Assembly: GCA_905250885.1 (NCBI GenBank)
Contig: CAJNOQ010003441.1
Coordinates: forward strand, 1-20,265
From: Didymodactylos carnosus
Lineage: Eukaryota > Rotifera > Eurotatoria > Philodinida > Philodinidae
Reading direction: 5' to 3'
Length of the DNA stretch: 20,265 nucleotides
The position numbers and the translations under genes were made by a program. Positions 1-9,932 of this stretch are shown here, piece by piece. The stretch's first letter is position 1. Each line of letters starts with the position of its first letter. The notes beneath the pieces are model-generated. The model saw only the letters and a list, made by a program, of their open reading frames with translations. It did no database searches and was not told where the DNA came from.

Positions 1-417
1 GGAAAAAAAAAAAAACTTGGGGGGCCGTTAAAAAAACACAACGCAAAATTATAACGTTTGGGGTTCAACCCAACTCAAAAATCAACCTTCCCCGTTTCCT
101 TAAATGGGCCCCCCCCCCCCCCAAAAAAAACGACTGTCGTCTTGACGCCTACAAGAAAAATCTTTTCCAAATCTCAACCTCTCACACATATTGAATTTTG
201 TTAATGGTAGAACTTTCCCAATAACAGTTTCTATTTTATAATAATTAGATGAATCAGTAATTCGAAAGCTCAGAATAAAAATTTATTAATTAAATAAAAT
301 AAAGTAAGTAAGTATTTAGCTACAAATTATTACAAAATAGAAACTCACACATAGATATATTCGAAAATGACATTTGCGATTGAGACGCGATCTTGAACAT
401 TTTTTATTCAATCTCAA
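1..417. other. Non-coding left edge with homopolymers
   Basis: This stretch holds an A-run near position 5 and a C-run around 109-122, followed by plain AT-rich DNA. I see no ORF, RNA or repeat unit here. The homopolymers at the very edge could be real low complexity or reflect low-quality assembly at a contig end. Confidence 0.5.
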
Positions 418-735
418 CATATCACCGATAAAAAAAAATTAAAGTTTGTTTAGAGTTAAAGAAAAGTGCTTCTTCGTATTCAGTACACTCGATAACCTCG
501 AAAATTTTCTGTTTTTAGCGAGGGGTACCGCCAAAAAGTTCAAACAAATTTTCAAACAAATTGACGCAAAAAAATCTCCATGGCAAAATTACACAATTTT
601 GAAAATTTTTCTGAACTTTTTGGCGGTACCCCTCGCTAAAAATAGAAAATTTTCGAGGTTATCGAGTGTGCTGAATATGAGAAAGAACTTTTCTTTAACT
701 CTAAATGAACTTTAATTTTTTGTCCGTGATATGCT
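418..735. repeat. Imperfect inverted repeat (fold-back/MITE-like)
   Basis: The left arm (about 418-558) and the right arm (about 600-735) are reverse complements with scattered mismatches, separated by about 41 nt. Both arms carry the block GCGAGGGGTACCGCCAAAAA or its complement. The only ORF across it (446-715) starts at TTG and simply reads through both arms, so I do not regard it as a gene. The structure fits a non-autonomous fold-back or MITE relic. The element ends and the target duplication are not clear. Confidence 0.7.
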
Positions 736-2073
736 CAAGATTTTGTTGCTGTAATGAGTGCCTGGTACGACGAAAATTTTATTCTTTTAAAATCGGGCTC
801 TGTTAGCCTCTAGTCACATCTGTGGGCTTCAGTTTAAGACCTTGCCAAGCTCTCTGTGATATTTCTTTACTGAGAAGTCTGGCAGCTACGAAATGGTGTT
901 AGGGCGAAAGTCGCTTTAGACATATGGCGGCGTCGATACCCATGCAGAGAGTCAAAATCTCCACAAGTTCTTTACAGATTCTGCCTCTTGAAATTTGTTA
1001 ATCAAGATTTACTACGGATCCGAGTCTGACATATCTTCAAAATTCTGTATCAAGATCTTGAAAACAATAAGGAAGTTTTCTGAACTCACTAATGTGATTA
1101 CTAATTAGGAAAATCAGTTCCATATTTGGACAAGGTAGGTGATAGAACGGGAACTACAAGAATTTCACACATATTGCTATTCTTTATGGTACTACATTAC
1201 AGAGGACCTGACCTTGAATTGTATTGGTCTACTAGATGCAAAAATGAATAAATTACACTTGTTTGTAATCTTTCAAGTTTTTATCAAGATCTGCAGTCAA
1301 GATTTTTTACTTGGGGTAGCTGATACATGTTTTAGGGAGTCCGGCAAAATTTTCACAACTCTTGATTAGACTATGATTCATAGCTAAAGGATATCTCATT
1401 TTGATCAGAAATGTTTGTTCTATCCCTTGGTATTTTTGAAAGAACTTTAGGATTTGTTTTTTATAGGAAAACAAAAATATTTTCGAAAAGTCAGCTTTTC
1501 AAGGTTTTCAGAAAGCTTTTCTAAAACCTCCATACCTCTTCGATGAGGACAAAATAATGTCGGATCCGGATAGTAGATACTGTGCACAATCTGATGATGG
1601 CTCATTGTCTAGAGGAAAAAAAGTCTGTCGATTTTTTATAAAAAATGATATGTTTCTGAGGGTGTGAGAGAATTGCGAACAAATCCCAGTGGATGATTCT
1701 TTTTTCAATAAACAAAATAAACAACTTTCTTTGACGTCGCTCACCCACTGGACCACGTTACTTCTCTCAAACTATTAGACTTTTCTTTTTTCTTTAAATC
1801 TGACATAGACGCAACAGTTTGGTGAAATTGCTTCTCGATGACAGAAAATATTAGGAATGATTACATGTGTATTTGGAGTGATACTATCTTCTCTTCGCCT
1901 ACATTTATACAACGTTTGTCTCCGCCCTGCGACGGAATACGGTTTAGTTTCCATGGCACATTTTTTGTTTCACATTCGAAGATCGATTGCGCACATCTTG
2001 CTGCTCGTGTAATCATGAACGATTGTGTTTCTTGTGCAAATTATCCACTCCAGTAACTAACTACATTTTCGCT
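736..2073. other. Intergenic, no recognised gene
   Basis: Only short ORFs are present. One of 72 codons with a true ATG (1838-2056, plus) has no recognisable motif and no splice context that I can defend. Small self-complementary runs of the GAAAAG...CTTTTC type occur around 1480-1525. I see nothing else here. Confidence 0.4.
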
Positions 2074-2301
2074 TTAACCCTTTACGGCCGGGTGTTGACT
2101 ACCGGTAACATCGATCTATTAAGTGTCGAAGTAATTTCGTTCTAAAAGAATACACTTTGCCGATCCCTGTGACAGCAAAACACTAAATATAAAGGGAGGA
2201 ATATTTTTATTAGTTAATTTTTGGCAGCCGACAGAAAAGGAATATGCACAGAAGGGAATATTGTTATTAAATGGCTTATGCAGCCGGCCGTAAAGGGTTA
2301 A
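2074..2301. mobile_element. piggyBac-type MITE with TTAA target duplication
   Basis: The sequence TTAACCCTTTACGGCCGG (2074-2091) is repeated as its exact reverse complement at 2284-2301. This gives a 14-bp perfect terminal inverted repeat starting CCCTTT, flanked on both sides by TTAA. The enclosed 220 bp (2078-2297) has no transposase ORF. TTAA duplication and C/G-run termini are the hallmark of piggyBac superfamily elements, so this is best read as a non-autonomous derivative moved by a piggyBac transposase encoded elsewhere. The perfect ends suggest a fairly recent insertion. Confidence 0.85.
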
Positions 2302-2496
2302 TTGATAGAAGAAGGTACTGTCGTGTATTCTATTTTCTTCAAATATTTTACAAACTTTGTTTTGACTATGCTCTAATACCTAGACCTTCTCATCAGTCTG
2401 AGTCATGGTAAAAAGAATTATATACAGCGATTTAAAGATTATAATTTCTTTCGTCCTTCAGCTGTTTTGAAGAACGTAATTCTTGATAATTATTAT

Positions 2497-2614
2497 TCTC
2501 TTGACGTTAGTCAGGTCGTATAAACTAAAATGTTTGTATGTCTACCCGAAGAAATCCAAAACTTAAAAACTCTTGAGAGAAACGGTGCTGATTGCTGAAA
2601 CGTGGGGACTATAG
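2497..2614. repeat. Direct repeat A, copy 1
   Basis: A block of about 105-115 bp contains the words TTGACGTTAGTCAGG, ACTAAAATGTTT, ACCCGAAGA and ACTTAAAAACTCTTGAGAGA. It recurs in the same orientation at 2963-3067 with small indels. It has no coding potential. It may be a diverged repeat family or the ends of a decayed element; no long-terminal-repeat features such as TG...CA ends are evident. Confidence 0.7.
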
Positions 2615-2962
2615 ATAATCCAGCATGGAGAATCTATAGGTAACATCGGAGGATCTTCAGGGAGTCTTCAGAAGGTTTTGAAAAAATATTTGATTTTTCT
2701 GCTGATTTTTAGCTACAGTTTCGTAATTTAATTCGGAACAAAATGGAATACCCCTACAATACAATGGATTTCTGAGAAACGCATTAATTAGCGAGAAACA
2801 CGTTAGTTTTTGATAACTGGCATTTTTGATCATGAAGGAAGCATTTGGCATATTCGCCTCCGATAAAAAAAATGTTAGAAACTAAATTTCGCATATTTTA
2901 TCTGCTCGCATCAACTTTGTACAATGTGATCTTCAATGAACGACTGTTGGATTTGCTTTATT

Positions 2963-3067
2963 TTCTTGACGTTAGTCAGGCCATATAAACTAAAATGTTT
3001 ATTTTGTCCACCCGAAGAGAAATCAAAAACTTAAAAACTCTTGAGAGAAACTTGGAGACTATGAATA
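2963..3067. repeat. Direct repeat A, copy 2
   Basis: This is the second copy of the block at 2497-2614, in the same orientation and about 465 bp downstream. It lacks about ten bases near the 3' end of copy 1, before the shared GGAGACTAT/GGGGACTAT tail. The interval between the copies holds no recognised gene. Confidence 0.7.
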
Positions 3068-3200
3068 TAAACATTAAAAATGAATACAACTGTATTGATT
3101 CGATTTTACAGTAAGAAGAGCTAACGACTGTTTCCTTTTTCTATTCTTCATCAACAACATATCTAAAACCAATAAGGGTCGCAAAAGCTGATTAGTCGCG

Positions 3201-3727
3201 TTAATCATAATCATACGATGCACGGATAAATCCACACATCAAGGGATCAAGTGAATGAAGATGAACGTTACTTATGAAATATTTGCAGAGGAAAATGAGG
3301 CATACTGAATGAAGTGTGTATTCGAGTGAAAATAAAATTTTCTTTCGTGCAACAGTTACAGGCAGTAAACGAGGGTAGAGAATCAGATCGTATGTCTTTA
3401 AGCTGTTTTGTGACGAATATTGTTGTGATTTGATTGTGATTTCATTTCTGAATACATTTTCAAACTTTGCTTTGTAATATGAAACGATGACACAAAGAAA
3501 TAAAGCTATAAAAATATCATTCATTATTTATAAACAAAAAAAAGAATGACAGACAAAATGAATGAAAAATTCAAGTCATAATCCTCAACAATCTCAACAG
3601 AACGGCGTACATCGTAACAAGTTCTAGACATTTGTTCATCAGCTCTATTCCACTGATGATCGGTATAGGTACTATGGTGTTGGCAATACAGCAAACACAA
3701 ATTGCTCAGCAAAACTATGACAAACAT
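3201..3727 (-). CDS. Possible small secreted/membrane peptide ORFs (hypothetical)
   Basis: Two successive minus-strand ORFs occur here. The upstream one starts at ATG 3727 and encodes 67 residues. Its first 15 residues are hydrophobic and end in Cys, like a signal peptide, and they are followed by a polar stretch. It stops at about 3524. The second (3201-3524, 107 residues, two hydrophobic segments) begins with an ATG overlapping that stop. I recognise neither. The overlap could reflect one gene with a frameshift or a missed intron, or both could be chance openings in T-rich DNA. Confidence is low. Confidence 0.2.
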
Positions 3728-4505
3728 TTAGCCGCACTGGTATTTCATAAGAGATATCACGGTTTAGATAGGGTCAATCAAAACAACAAAACAGGACAGG
3801 ATTAAGGAATTCTGGACTTTTCGGAGAGAGGAAGGATTATAAATAAAGTCGTTTTGTTATCATTCATTAGAAATCACATGCAATCAAACTTTTGCTGGAT
3901 CCTTTTCTAAAAACAAGGAAGGAACATCAATGAAAAAATGAATTTTCTCAGTAGTGAAAAGGTTTAAAAAAAGCTCTCCGTAGTTTGTTTTACCCGTGTA
4001 AAGACGATTGAATGCTCTGTAAATCAGGGCTTCGTCTCTTAACAGAAAAAACTAGATAGGTTTGCAAAATTTGTTGCAAAATTAGTTGATTATGACTTTT
4101 TGTTTTGACCATATGATATTGATTCAAGCTCTACATAATGTTTCTGCAGTCAGTTTCATATGCAGATTATGAATTTGGCATCGGTGCATGTCGAAGGATA
4201 GAGAAAAAAATGAAAAATCGGAGAAATATTGAAAATCGTGTCCAGAACTGACCAATTGAGTTTCTGGTGATGACTAAGAAGTTAAGTCCATCTAATTCAT
4301 GAACAGTGCTATACGAAGGCGAGATACCTTGGATTTCTCAGTTTTTCGACGAGTTCTTTCGAACTAGAATACGAAGAACAAAATAAAAGTTTAACTCCGG
4401 CTGATGTGGACGGTATTTACAGGAACTGTTTCTCAACAGTCAAATTAGTTCTGAGTAGAGAAATAATGTTTCTTCAATAATACAGGTTGTGTAAAACTGG
4501 ACAGT
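3728..4505. other. Intergenic, nothing recognised
   Basis: This is AT-rich DNA with frequent stops in all frames. I see no repeat arms, RNA signature or exon-like segment. Confidence 0.4.
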
Positions 4506-5011
4506 TATACTCATTTTATACCTAACGATATAATTCAATAATGAATATTGTCAGTTGATATTATAAAAAGGATTGTGAGCGCGATGTTTATTCCTATCAG
4601 AGGTGGGATCGGTTCGTGTTTTTCTACAACCGATCCGGACCGAACCGATCAATTTTTTTTATATGTAATTAAAGTTAAAATAAAACGTAAAACTCTTTGT
4701 CTTTATCATTCAAGCACTATAAGAGAAAGAATACACACAGAAAAGCAAAGTACTAAAGTGAGGAGTGTTTGAATGATAAAGACAAAGAGTTTTACGTTTT
4801 ATTCTAACTTTAATTACATATAAAAAAATTGATCGGTCCGATTCGGTTCGGTTCGATTTGAACTTTTGAAAAAAAAGTACGGTTCGGTTGTAGAAAAACA
4901 CGAACCGATTCCACCTCTGATAGGAATAAACATCGCGCTCACAATCCTTTTTATAATATCAACTGACAATATTCATTATTGAATTATATCGTTAGATATA
5001 AAATGCGTATA
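4506..5011. mobile_element. 506-bp palindromic MITE
   Basis: The left arm (4506-4717) and right arm (4764-5011) are near-perfect reverse complements around a loop of about 46 nt. The termini read TATACTCATTTTATA on the left and TATAAAATGCGTATA on the right. The right arm has a roughly 30-nt insertion around 4858-4885 that the left arm lacks. The only ORFs (4548-4772 plus, 4710-4901 minus) encode the same short peptide because of the symmetry and are not genes. The flanking TA could be a Tc1/mariner-type target duplication. There is no transposase, so the element is non-autonomous. Confidence 0.8.
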
Positions 5012-5135
5012 TTCAATTTATTCAATCTCTTCTATCACGAAAAACTGATTATTATACTTTAACCGAAGACAAAACACCAAAATCATTCAGGTCTTGCGAG
5101 AATGTATACGAGCAAGGAATTTAGCGTGCACGATT

Positions 5136-5354
5136 TTAGAATGAAACTAGGAACTCGAAACAGAGTTTCTTGGAGCAAATAGAGCAGTGAATAAACATAC
5201 TCTCGCCACATTTGGTTTCTTCACACTCTTCGTGCGAGGCAGGGGTAGGGAAACAGACTTCAAGTAGACTTAAAAATGGTGCTGGATTCGTTTGAAGCAG
5301 CCCGGCGGCGTACCAGGAATATTGGATCATCGGTTTGAAGACTGGTGCACTCAA
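5136..5354 (-). pseudogene. Cys-rich exon-like fragment, function unknown
   Basis: A minus-strand open frame beginning after a plausible acceptor (polypyrimidine run, then CAG at about 5357-5355) encodes roughly 72 residues before a stop. They include a WYAAGL segment and a Cys/His cluster: six Cys, with a CSIC pair followed five residues later by the C of LCFEF. The spacing resembles a small zinc-binding finger as found in many transposon-derived or DNA-binding proteins. I cannot name the family. No upstream exon with a compatible donor is evident within the next 800 bp, and the frame ends abruptly after the cluster. It looks like a 3' exon or a decayed fragment. Confidence 0.35.
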
Positions 5355-5423
5355 CTGATTGTGAACAAGAGATGTGAGCTTGATGATGTGAAAAAAGAAT
5401 AACTGACTACCACACAAAACAAC

Positions 5424-5455
5424 AAAGAGAGAAGAAAGAAAGAAAGAGAGAGAGG
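5424..5455. repeat. Purine tract (GA/GAAA microsatellite)
   Basis: This is a 32-nt run of pure A and G with GAAA and GA units. On the minus strand it is a pyrimidine tract upstream of the Cys-rich fragment. Confidence 0.7.
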
Positions 5456-5516
5456 TACTAGAAATGTGACACGAGATAGCATAGCTCTGTCTGCTGGTCA
5501 TGTGAGATTCCAACAC

Positions 5517-6339
5517 GTGTAAAGAATGAATGTGATGAGAGAAAAGGAAAAAAAGGAATGTCTCCTTCTAACAGCCCGATGACTCAAGTGAAAAGACGTA
5601 ATGAGTTCCAAAAGTAACAGCAAGCGTTCTGCGAAACTAAACTGATAGCTCTGGTTATTCCTTTTAGTAGTTACGGGTTGTATTTGGAATCTCCGTCGCC
5701 GTTTACCTAAATATCATTTACATTCATTGAAAGGTAAGAAAAACGAAGAAAGTAATTTTTCATTGGTTGTACCTCTAAAAACATTTCAAAACCCTTACCA
5801 AAATTTAGAAAACATGTTTTTTCTAGGTTTCTCGATACGCTCTACAATCTGGACAGATCAGAAAATTTTTTTCGAAAAAAAGTTTTTCGCCTGGAAAACC
5901 GGTTTTTCAAAAAACCAGGTCTTAGAAGGCCTAAGGGCCCAAACGATTGTCCTATTCGGGCTCAGCACATTTTTTTACCTATTACCCACTAGCTTAAAGC
6001 TAAAAAGCGAGGTGGCAGTTGGTGACCTTCCCTCGTTAGTAGAACAACCCGAAAAGGTTTTATTTGATAAAAGTATTTAGAAAGACTGCTGAGTTCTCTT
6101 CTTGCGTGCGTGTGTTTGGATCATTGTGTCTTAAATTCAGCCAAATGGAATTTGACCTCTCTTCTTAGGATTATCGAAAATATCACCAATTATCTGTACG
6201 CGTAATAAAACTTTGTACTTTAGCGTCCACAACACAATCAGGCGTTGCATGTTAGAAAGGGGAGCAGACATAGGAATCAATATATAGTTCAAAGGTTTAC
6301 AAGTTATCTTAGTTAAAAACAAATCAGTTGAGCATTGTT
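5517..6339. other. Intergenic, nothing firm
   Basis: A 117-codon plus-strand opening at 5727-6080 starts at TTG and runs through T-rich, partly self-complementary sequence (around 5858-5935, with GGAAAACCGGTTTTTC-like symmetry). Its Phe-rich translation looks like chance. This interval should also contain the 3' UTR of the minus-strand dehydrogenase. I found no AATAAA on that strand here. Confidence 0.4.
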
Positions 6340-8225
6340 TTATATGCTACGCTCCTTGAGCTTCTCTGCAACGACCTTCTCTGAATAATCCCACCACTCT
6401 TCGGCCCGCTGCTTGCTCTCGGCATATGGATTGGCTAGTGAAGTTTGGTGACAATCGGAGTGGTACGCACCTGGGGTAGCATCTTCGGAAACGGTGCAAA
6501 AGAGATTCGTCTGGGCGCCTTCGAGTGGCGTTTTGAAGAGGAGGAAACACAGAAATCTGATAGGTACCATCAAGAGTTTACCGAGCGTCACGTGCCGTTG
6601 AAGATCAGTGTTGACGGCACCTGGATGAAGCGAGTAAGCGAGTAGACCTTGAGCACCATAGCGGCGTTGCAATTCATAGGTGAAGTAGATGTTAGCTGTC
6701 TTACTGAGCGCATACGCATTCCATGACTTGTACGTGCTCTTGTTGAGCACTTCAGCATATTTATCGGGTGTACATGGGACTTGCCACATGGAATGAGCCA
6801 TTGAAGATACATTCACAACGCGAGCTTTCGATCGGAGGAGATTGGGTAGCAAAAGTTGTGTCAAGTAAAAGTGACCGAAATGGTTGGTACCCATCTGTGT
6901 TTCGAACCCATCTATGGTGCGCCCGTACGGACAGGCCATGACGCCTGCGTTGTTCACGAGTGCTGTGATCGGCGCATTCCTGCAGAACGAGACAGACAGA
7001 CAAAGTTCCTGATCAACAGATTGACGAGAAGCAACCCGAAGTTCTTAAAACAAAATAAATGAAAACTATTTTCACCAACACTATGCGTCGTTTGTGACTG
7101 GACATTTGCACAGTTTGCACTGTTAGGTCCGAAAAGGTTACAGTAGAAAGAAGTTAGTAAAAACCAAAAGCGGTTTGCATCTGGATTTATAACTGTTGAT
7201 TAGATTAAAAACCATAAAATTCAAAAAAGTAGCGTAGGCAGGTCGAAAAACATGGAAAGTCTTATTTAAATGTGCTCTCCTACGATGCGAGCATCAGTGA
7301 GACGTTTGTGGTCTGCTTCGTGTATCCTATGCTAAATCACAAAAATACAAAGGCGTTAGGAGAGGATCATGTCGATTTAAGAGGTATTAAGAGGTTATTA
7401 ATGCTCGGTTACTATTTTATAAGAATCATCGTTTCCTTTCTAAGAAAAAATATGTAGTTAAATATATAGGTTTTAAATGTCAAAACTTTTTCCACATTTT
7501 CAGTTCTATCCTCTTGTTACAAAATAGGTTTTTGTACTCAGACCGCTTTTTAAATTGCTTCAGACTTTTAAACAGTTTACAGCGAAACTTAATTCTTTAA
7601 TTATCATACAGAAATTTTGTAAATAATCACCACATTTCGCTACTATCATGTCGCTAATATTCGTCCAGAATGTCAAAATCACTTATATGCTGATATCTTA
7701 GACTGCTGTAAAGCGCATCGTATTCAAGAAAAACAACTAGAAGTTCACTTACTCTCCCTCCTTCTTCTTGTACTGTTCGATACACGCTTTGATCGAAGCC
7801 AGATCGCTCAAATCTAACGGATAGCCACTTACGAGCTTTGCATCTTTTGTAATCTTCTTCACATCGTCTACGGTCTGTTGGAGATTGCTTACTCGCGCAA
7901 ACAGCACCACCTTAGCTCCACGCTTCGCCAACTGCAGCGCTGTTTGCTTTCCGATTCCTCCTGCGGAACCGGTAATCAGATACGTTTTTCCAGTGAGATC
8001 CATCGAGAGGAATGTAGAAAACTGGCCACCACGTCCAAGCCATCGGCAGAGAAAAATGACGGCGAGTCCGTACAGGCAAACGACCACATATGATGAACGA
8101 ACGAGCAGCCACAAGGCGTGCGGAACAAGAAGCGAGAAGGCTGAAAGTGGAAGAACGATAATCGATATGAGTAGAGCAAGCAGAGCTTGTGTTTCCGGCT
8201 GCCGGAGAAAATAGAATAGCAGCAT
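6340..8225 (-). CDS. Short-chain dehydrogenase/reductase, retinol dehydrogenase-like, membrane-anchored
   Basis: There are two exons: 8225-7753 (473 nt) and 6979-6340 (640 nt). The 772-nt intron has donor GTAAGT and an acceptor TTCTGCAG. The joined frame is exactly 371 codons (370 residues plus stop), with codon 158 split by the intron. Residues about 14-61 are hydrophobic and likely form two membrane passes, placing the enzyme on an intracellular membrane. The Rossmann cofactor motif TGSAGGIG is at 85-92, with Arg111 suiting NADP(H). NNAG is at 167-170, Asn190, Ser217 of VNVSS, and Tyr247/Lys251 of YALSK complete the catalytic tetrad, and HPG follows at 276-278. The C-terminal AEEWWDYSEK segment resembles retinol dehydrogenases 11-14. 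By family it should oxidise or reduce retinoid or other lipid alcohol/carbonyl substrates; the true substrate is unknown. All key residues are present, so it looks functional. Confidence 0.92.
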
Positions 8226-8315
8226 CTTGATGAGAAAATTTTACAAATCTGCAAGAAAAATTCAAGCATACAGTCTGTCGACAAAATTCTCTTTAGACAT
8301 CGGTTGGAGAAAGCC

Positions 8316-8468
8316 ACATGAAATAATATGTTCATCAATGATAGATGCCGCATTCCTCTTTGTGCCTCATCGTTGCGCACCTTTCATCACTTTGTGCCTT
8401 GTCACATACACCCTACGCGGTTGAGTGTGTCATCGCCTTCGCAACAGAACGGAAAAGTGTACGAGGCG
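8316..8468. repeat. Direct repeat B, copy 1 (proximal promoter/5'UTR-like block)
   Basis: This block, 91-243 bp upstream of the dehydrogenase ATG, is repeated in the same orientation at 9754-9911 at visibly high identity (CATCAATGATAGATGC, TGTGCCTCATC, CTTTCATCA and GTGTCATC are shared). Compared with copy 2 it lacks the ACTTAC that forms a minus-strand splice donor. It probably lies in the promoter or 5' UTR of the dehydrogenase. A possible 5'UTR acceptor (TTTTTCTTGCAG on the minus strand, ending at 8249) sits between it and the ATG. Confidence 0.7.
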
Positions 8469-8519
8469 CTTTCTTCCCATACGTAAAAAAAATACGTGTT
8501 CTTTTTCTTTTTTTTTCAA

Positions 8520-8674
8520 TGTATGAGTGAATATGCAGCAAAGTTTATCACACAAAGATAATCCTTGTACACACAATAGACAGAATCGAACGAATTTCAC
8601 TGATGAATAAGTGTCTATTGTCTGTACAAGGATTATCTTTGTGTGATAAACTTTGCTGCATATTCACTCGTACA
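8520..8674. repeat. Long near-perfect hairpin (about 62-bp stem)
   Basis: Arms 8520-8583 and 8612-8674 are reverse complements over about 60 bp with only a few mismatches, around a 28-nt loop. The shared core is AAGGATTATCTTTGTGTGAT on the right arm. Either strand, if transcribed, would fold into a long hairpin of the size of a pri-miRNA or hairpin-siRNA precursor. It could equally be a tiny fold-back element. There is no ORF of note. Confidence 0.75.
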
Positions 8675-8730
8675 TTAATGAATTATCTAGCTCAAGTAAA
8701 ACCATCTATTGTTCTCTGTTTTTCTTTTAG

Positions 8731-9701
8731 ATCTTTTAATATTCTTACTTATTTTACTCAATTATTTATTCAACAGACGTTTTGAAAAAACATTTTTCAT
8801 TATCAAGAATTACCAAAAGAAGATGAAATATATTAACACAATAGTGACATTGCAAATTTGAAGTGGATGAAATCATTGTTTAACCTTATATAGTACACAG
8901 ATGGATAGAAAAGAAAAAGAGAAAAATTCTGGACGCAAACATAAATTTTTTATGATTCCTTACAATAGACAAAGGCCTTTTTCTTTTATTCTTTTAAGAA
9001 GAGAAAAGAAGAAATGGGCAAGCGTTGTGATTCATAACCAAATGAAAGTACATAAGTACGCAGCTGTTTTAGGAGAAAAAAAAAGCCTTTGTTTACCCAG
9101 TTAAAAAGAAGGTCAGGAGTAGGAGTATGAAGGTGTACTCTGTTTTCAGAACACTCCTTTCGAAAAAAGCCACTAAGAGCATTCTAGAGTACTCTTTTTT
9201 TGGAATAGTCCAGAATACTCCTCAAAAAAAGAGCACTTCGGAGCACCCCTTTTCATGAAGTGCGGTCAAGACACTGCAGAGTACTTCAAAAGAAGTGTAG
9301 TTTTTGGAGCATTCCTTTTAAGAACATGCACTTCGTGTACCGCGGAGTAATTCTTAAAAAAGGGTTATTGAGATTACTCCTTCTTTGGAGCACCCTTTTT
9401 GGAAAAAAAATTACTCCTTTTTTTTTCCAAAGAGAGTGTGCCATCATACTCCTCTAGATATTTTTTTTGACTGGATATTCTGAAAAAGGACAAAAAATTG
9501 ATGCTTAAGTCCAGAACTTTTCTATCCATCTATGCACTATATAAGGTTAAATAATGATTTCATCCACTTCAAATTTGCAATTTCACTATTGTGTTAATAT
9601 GTTTCATCTTCTTTTGGTATTCTTGATAATAAAAAATGTTTTTTTCGAAACGTCGACTAAATAAATAATTCACTAAAATAAAGGAGGAGTATTAAAAGAG
9701 C
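8731..9701. mobile_element. 971-bp inverted-repeat element with GAGTACTC-rich core
   Basis: The outer arms at about 8731-8962 and 9480-9701 are reverse complements with modest divergence. Both contain AAATTTGCAA, GGTTAAA-type and TTCTTTTGGTA-type blocks or their complements. The core (about 9110-9450) is built from short self-complementary words around AGAGTACTCT, GGAGCAC and T-runs. There is no transposase ORF; the open frames inside (8901-9104, 9260-9457) have no recognisable domain. It is most likely a non-autonomous TIR or fold-back element, with arms diverged enough to suggest an older insertion than the piggyBac MITE. Confidence 0.7.
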
Positions 9702-9753
9702 TGCTATTATTATCGCAATAATTTTAAAACTTATGCTCATCAATAAAATTAAT

Positions 9754-9911
9754 GAAATAACATGTACTTACCATCAATGATAGATGCAGCATTTCCATTT
9801 GTGCCTCATCATTGTGCAACTTTCATCAGTTTTATGCTTCGTCATATACGCACTGCGCGGTAGAACGTGTCATCATCATACTCACAACAACGAAGGTAGA
9901 ACTAGGGCTCT
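9754..9911. repeat. Direct repeat B, copy 2, with minus-strand splice donor
   Basis: This is the second copy of the 8316-8468 block, 1.44 kb further upstream of the dehydrogenase. It retains ACTTAC at 9766-9771, which on the minus strand is a consensus donor (GATG|GTAAGT). It may be a genuine 5'UTR exon end for the dehydrogenase, spliced to the acceptor near 8249, with copy 1 being a later duplicate that lost the donor. This is an inference from sequence only. Confidence 0.6.
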
Positions 9912-9932
9912 AGCCGGATTTGGCAAACATAT

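Noticed and set aside
446..715. 89-codon plus-strand ORF
   Set aside because: It starts at TTG and spans both arms and the loop of an inverted repeat, so the frame is a by-product of the palindrome.
2497..3067. CRISPR-like or LTR interpretation of the direct repeats
   Set aside because: There are only two copies and the repeats are over 100 bp long, with no spacer series. TG...CA ends, primer-binding site and polypurine tract are all missing.
4548..4901. Overlapping ORFs on opposite strands with a shared peptide
   Set aside because: They are mirror readings of the arms of the 506-bp palindromic MITE.
5727..6080. 117-codon plus-strand ORF
   Set aside because: It starts at TTG, is low in complexity and overlaps self-complementary sequence, with no domain.
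6445..7062. Several ORFs on both strands within the dehydrogenase second exon
   Set aside because: They are shadows of the real minus-strand frame, which alone has the catalytic motifs.
7885..8380. ORFs in other frames over dehydrogenase exon 1
   Set aside because: They lack any motif, while the chosen frame carries the membrane segments and the TGSAGGIG cofactor site and splices in phase with exon 2.
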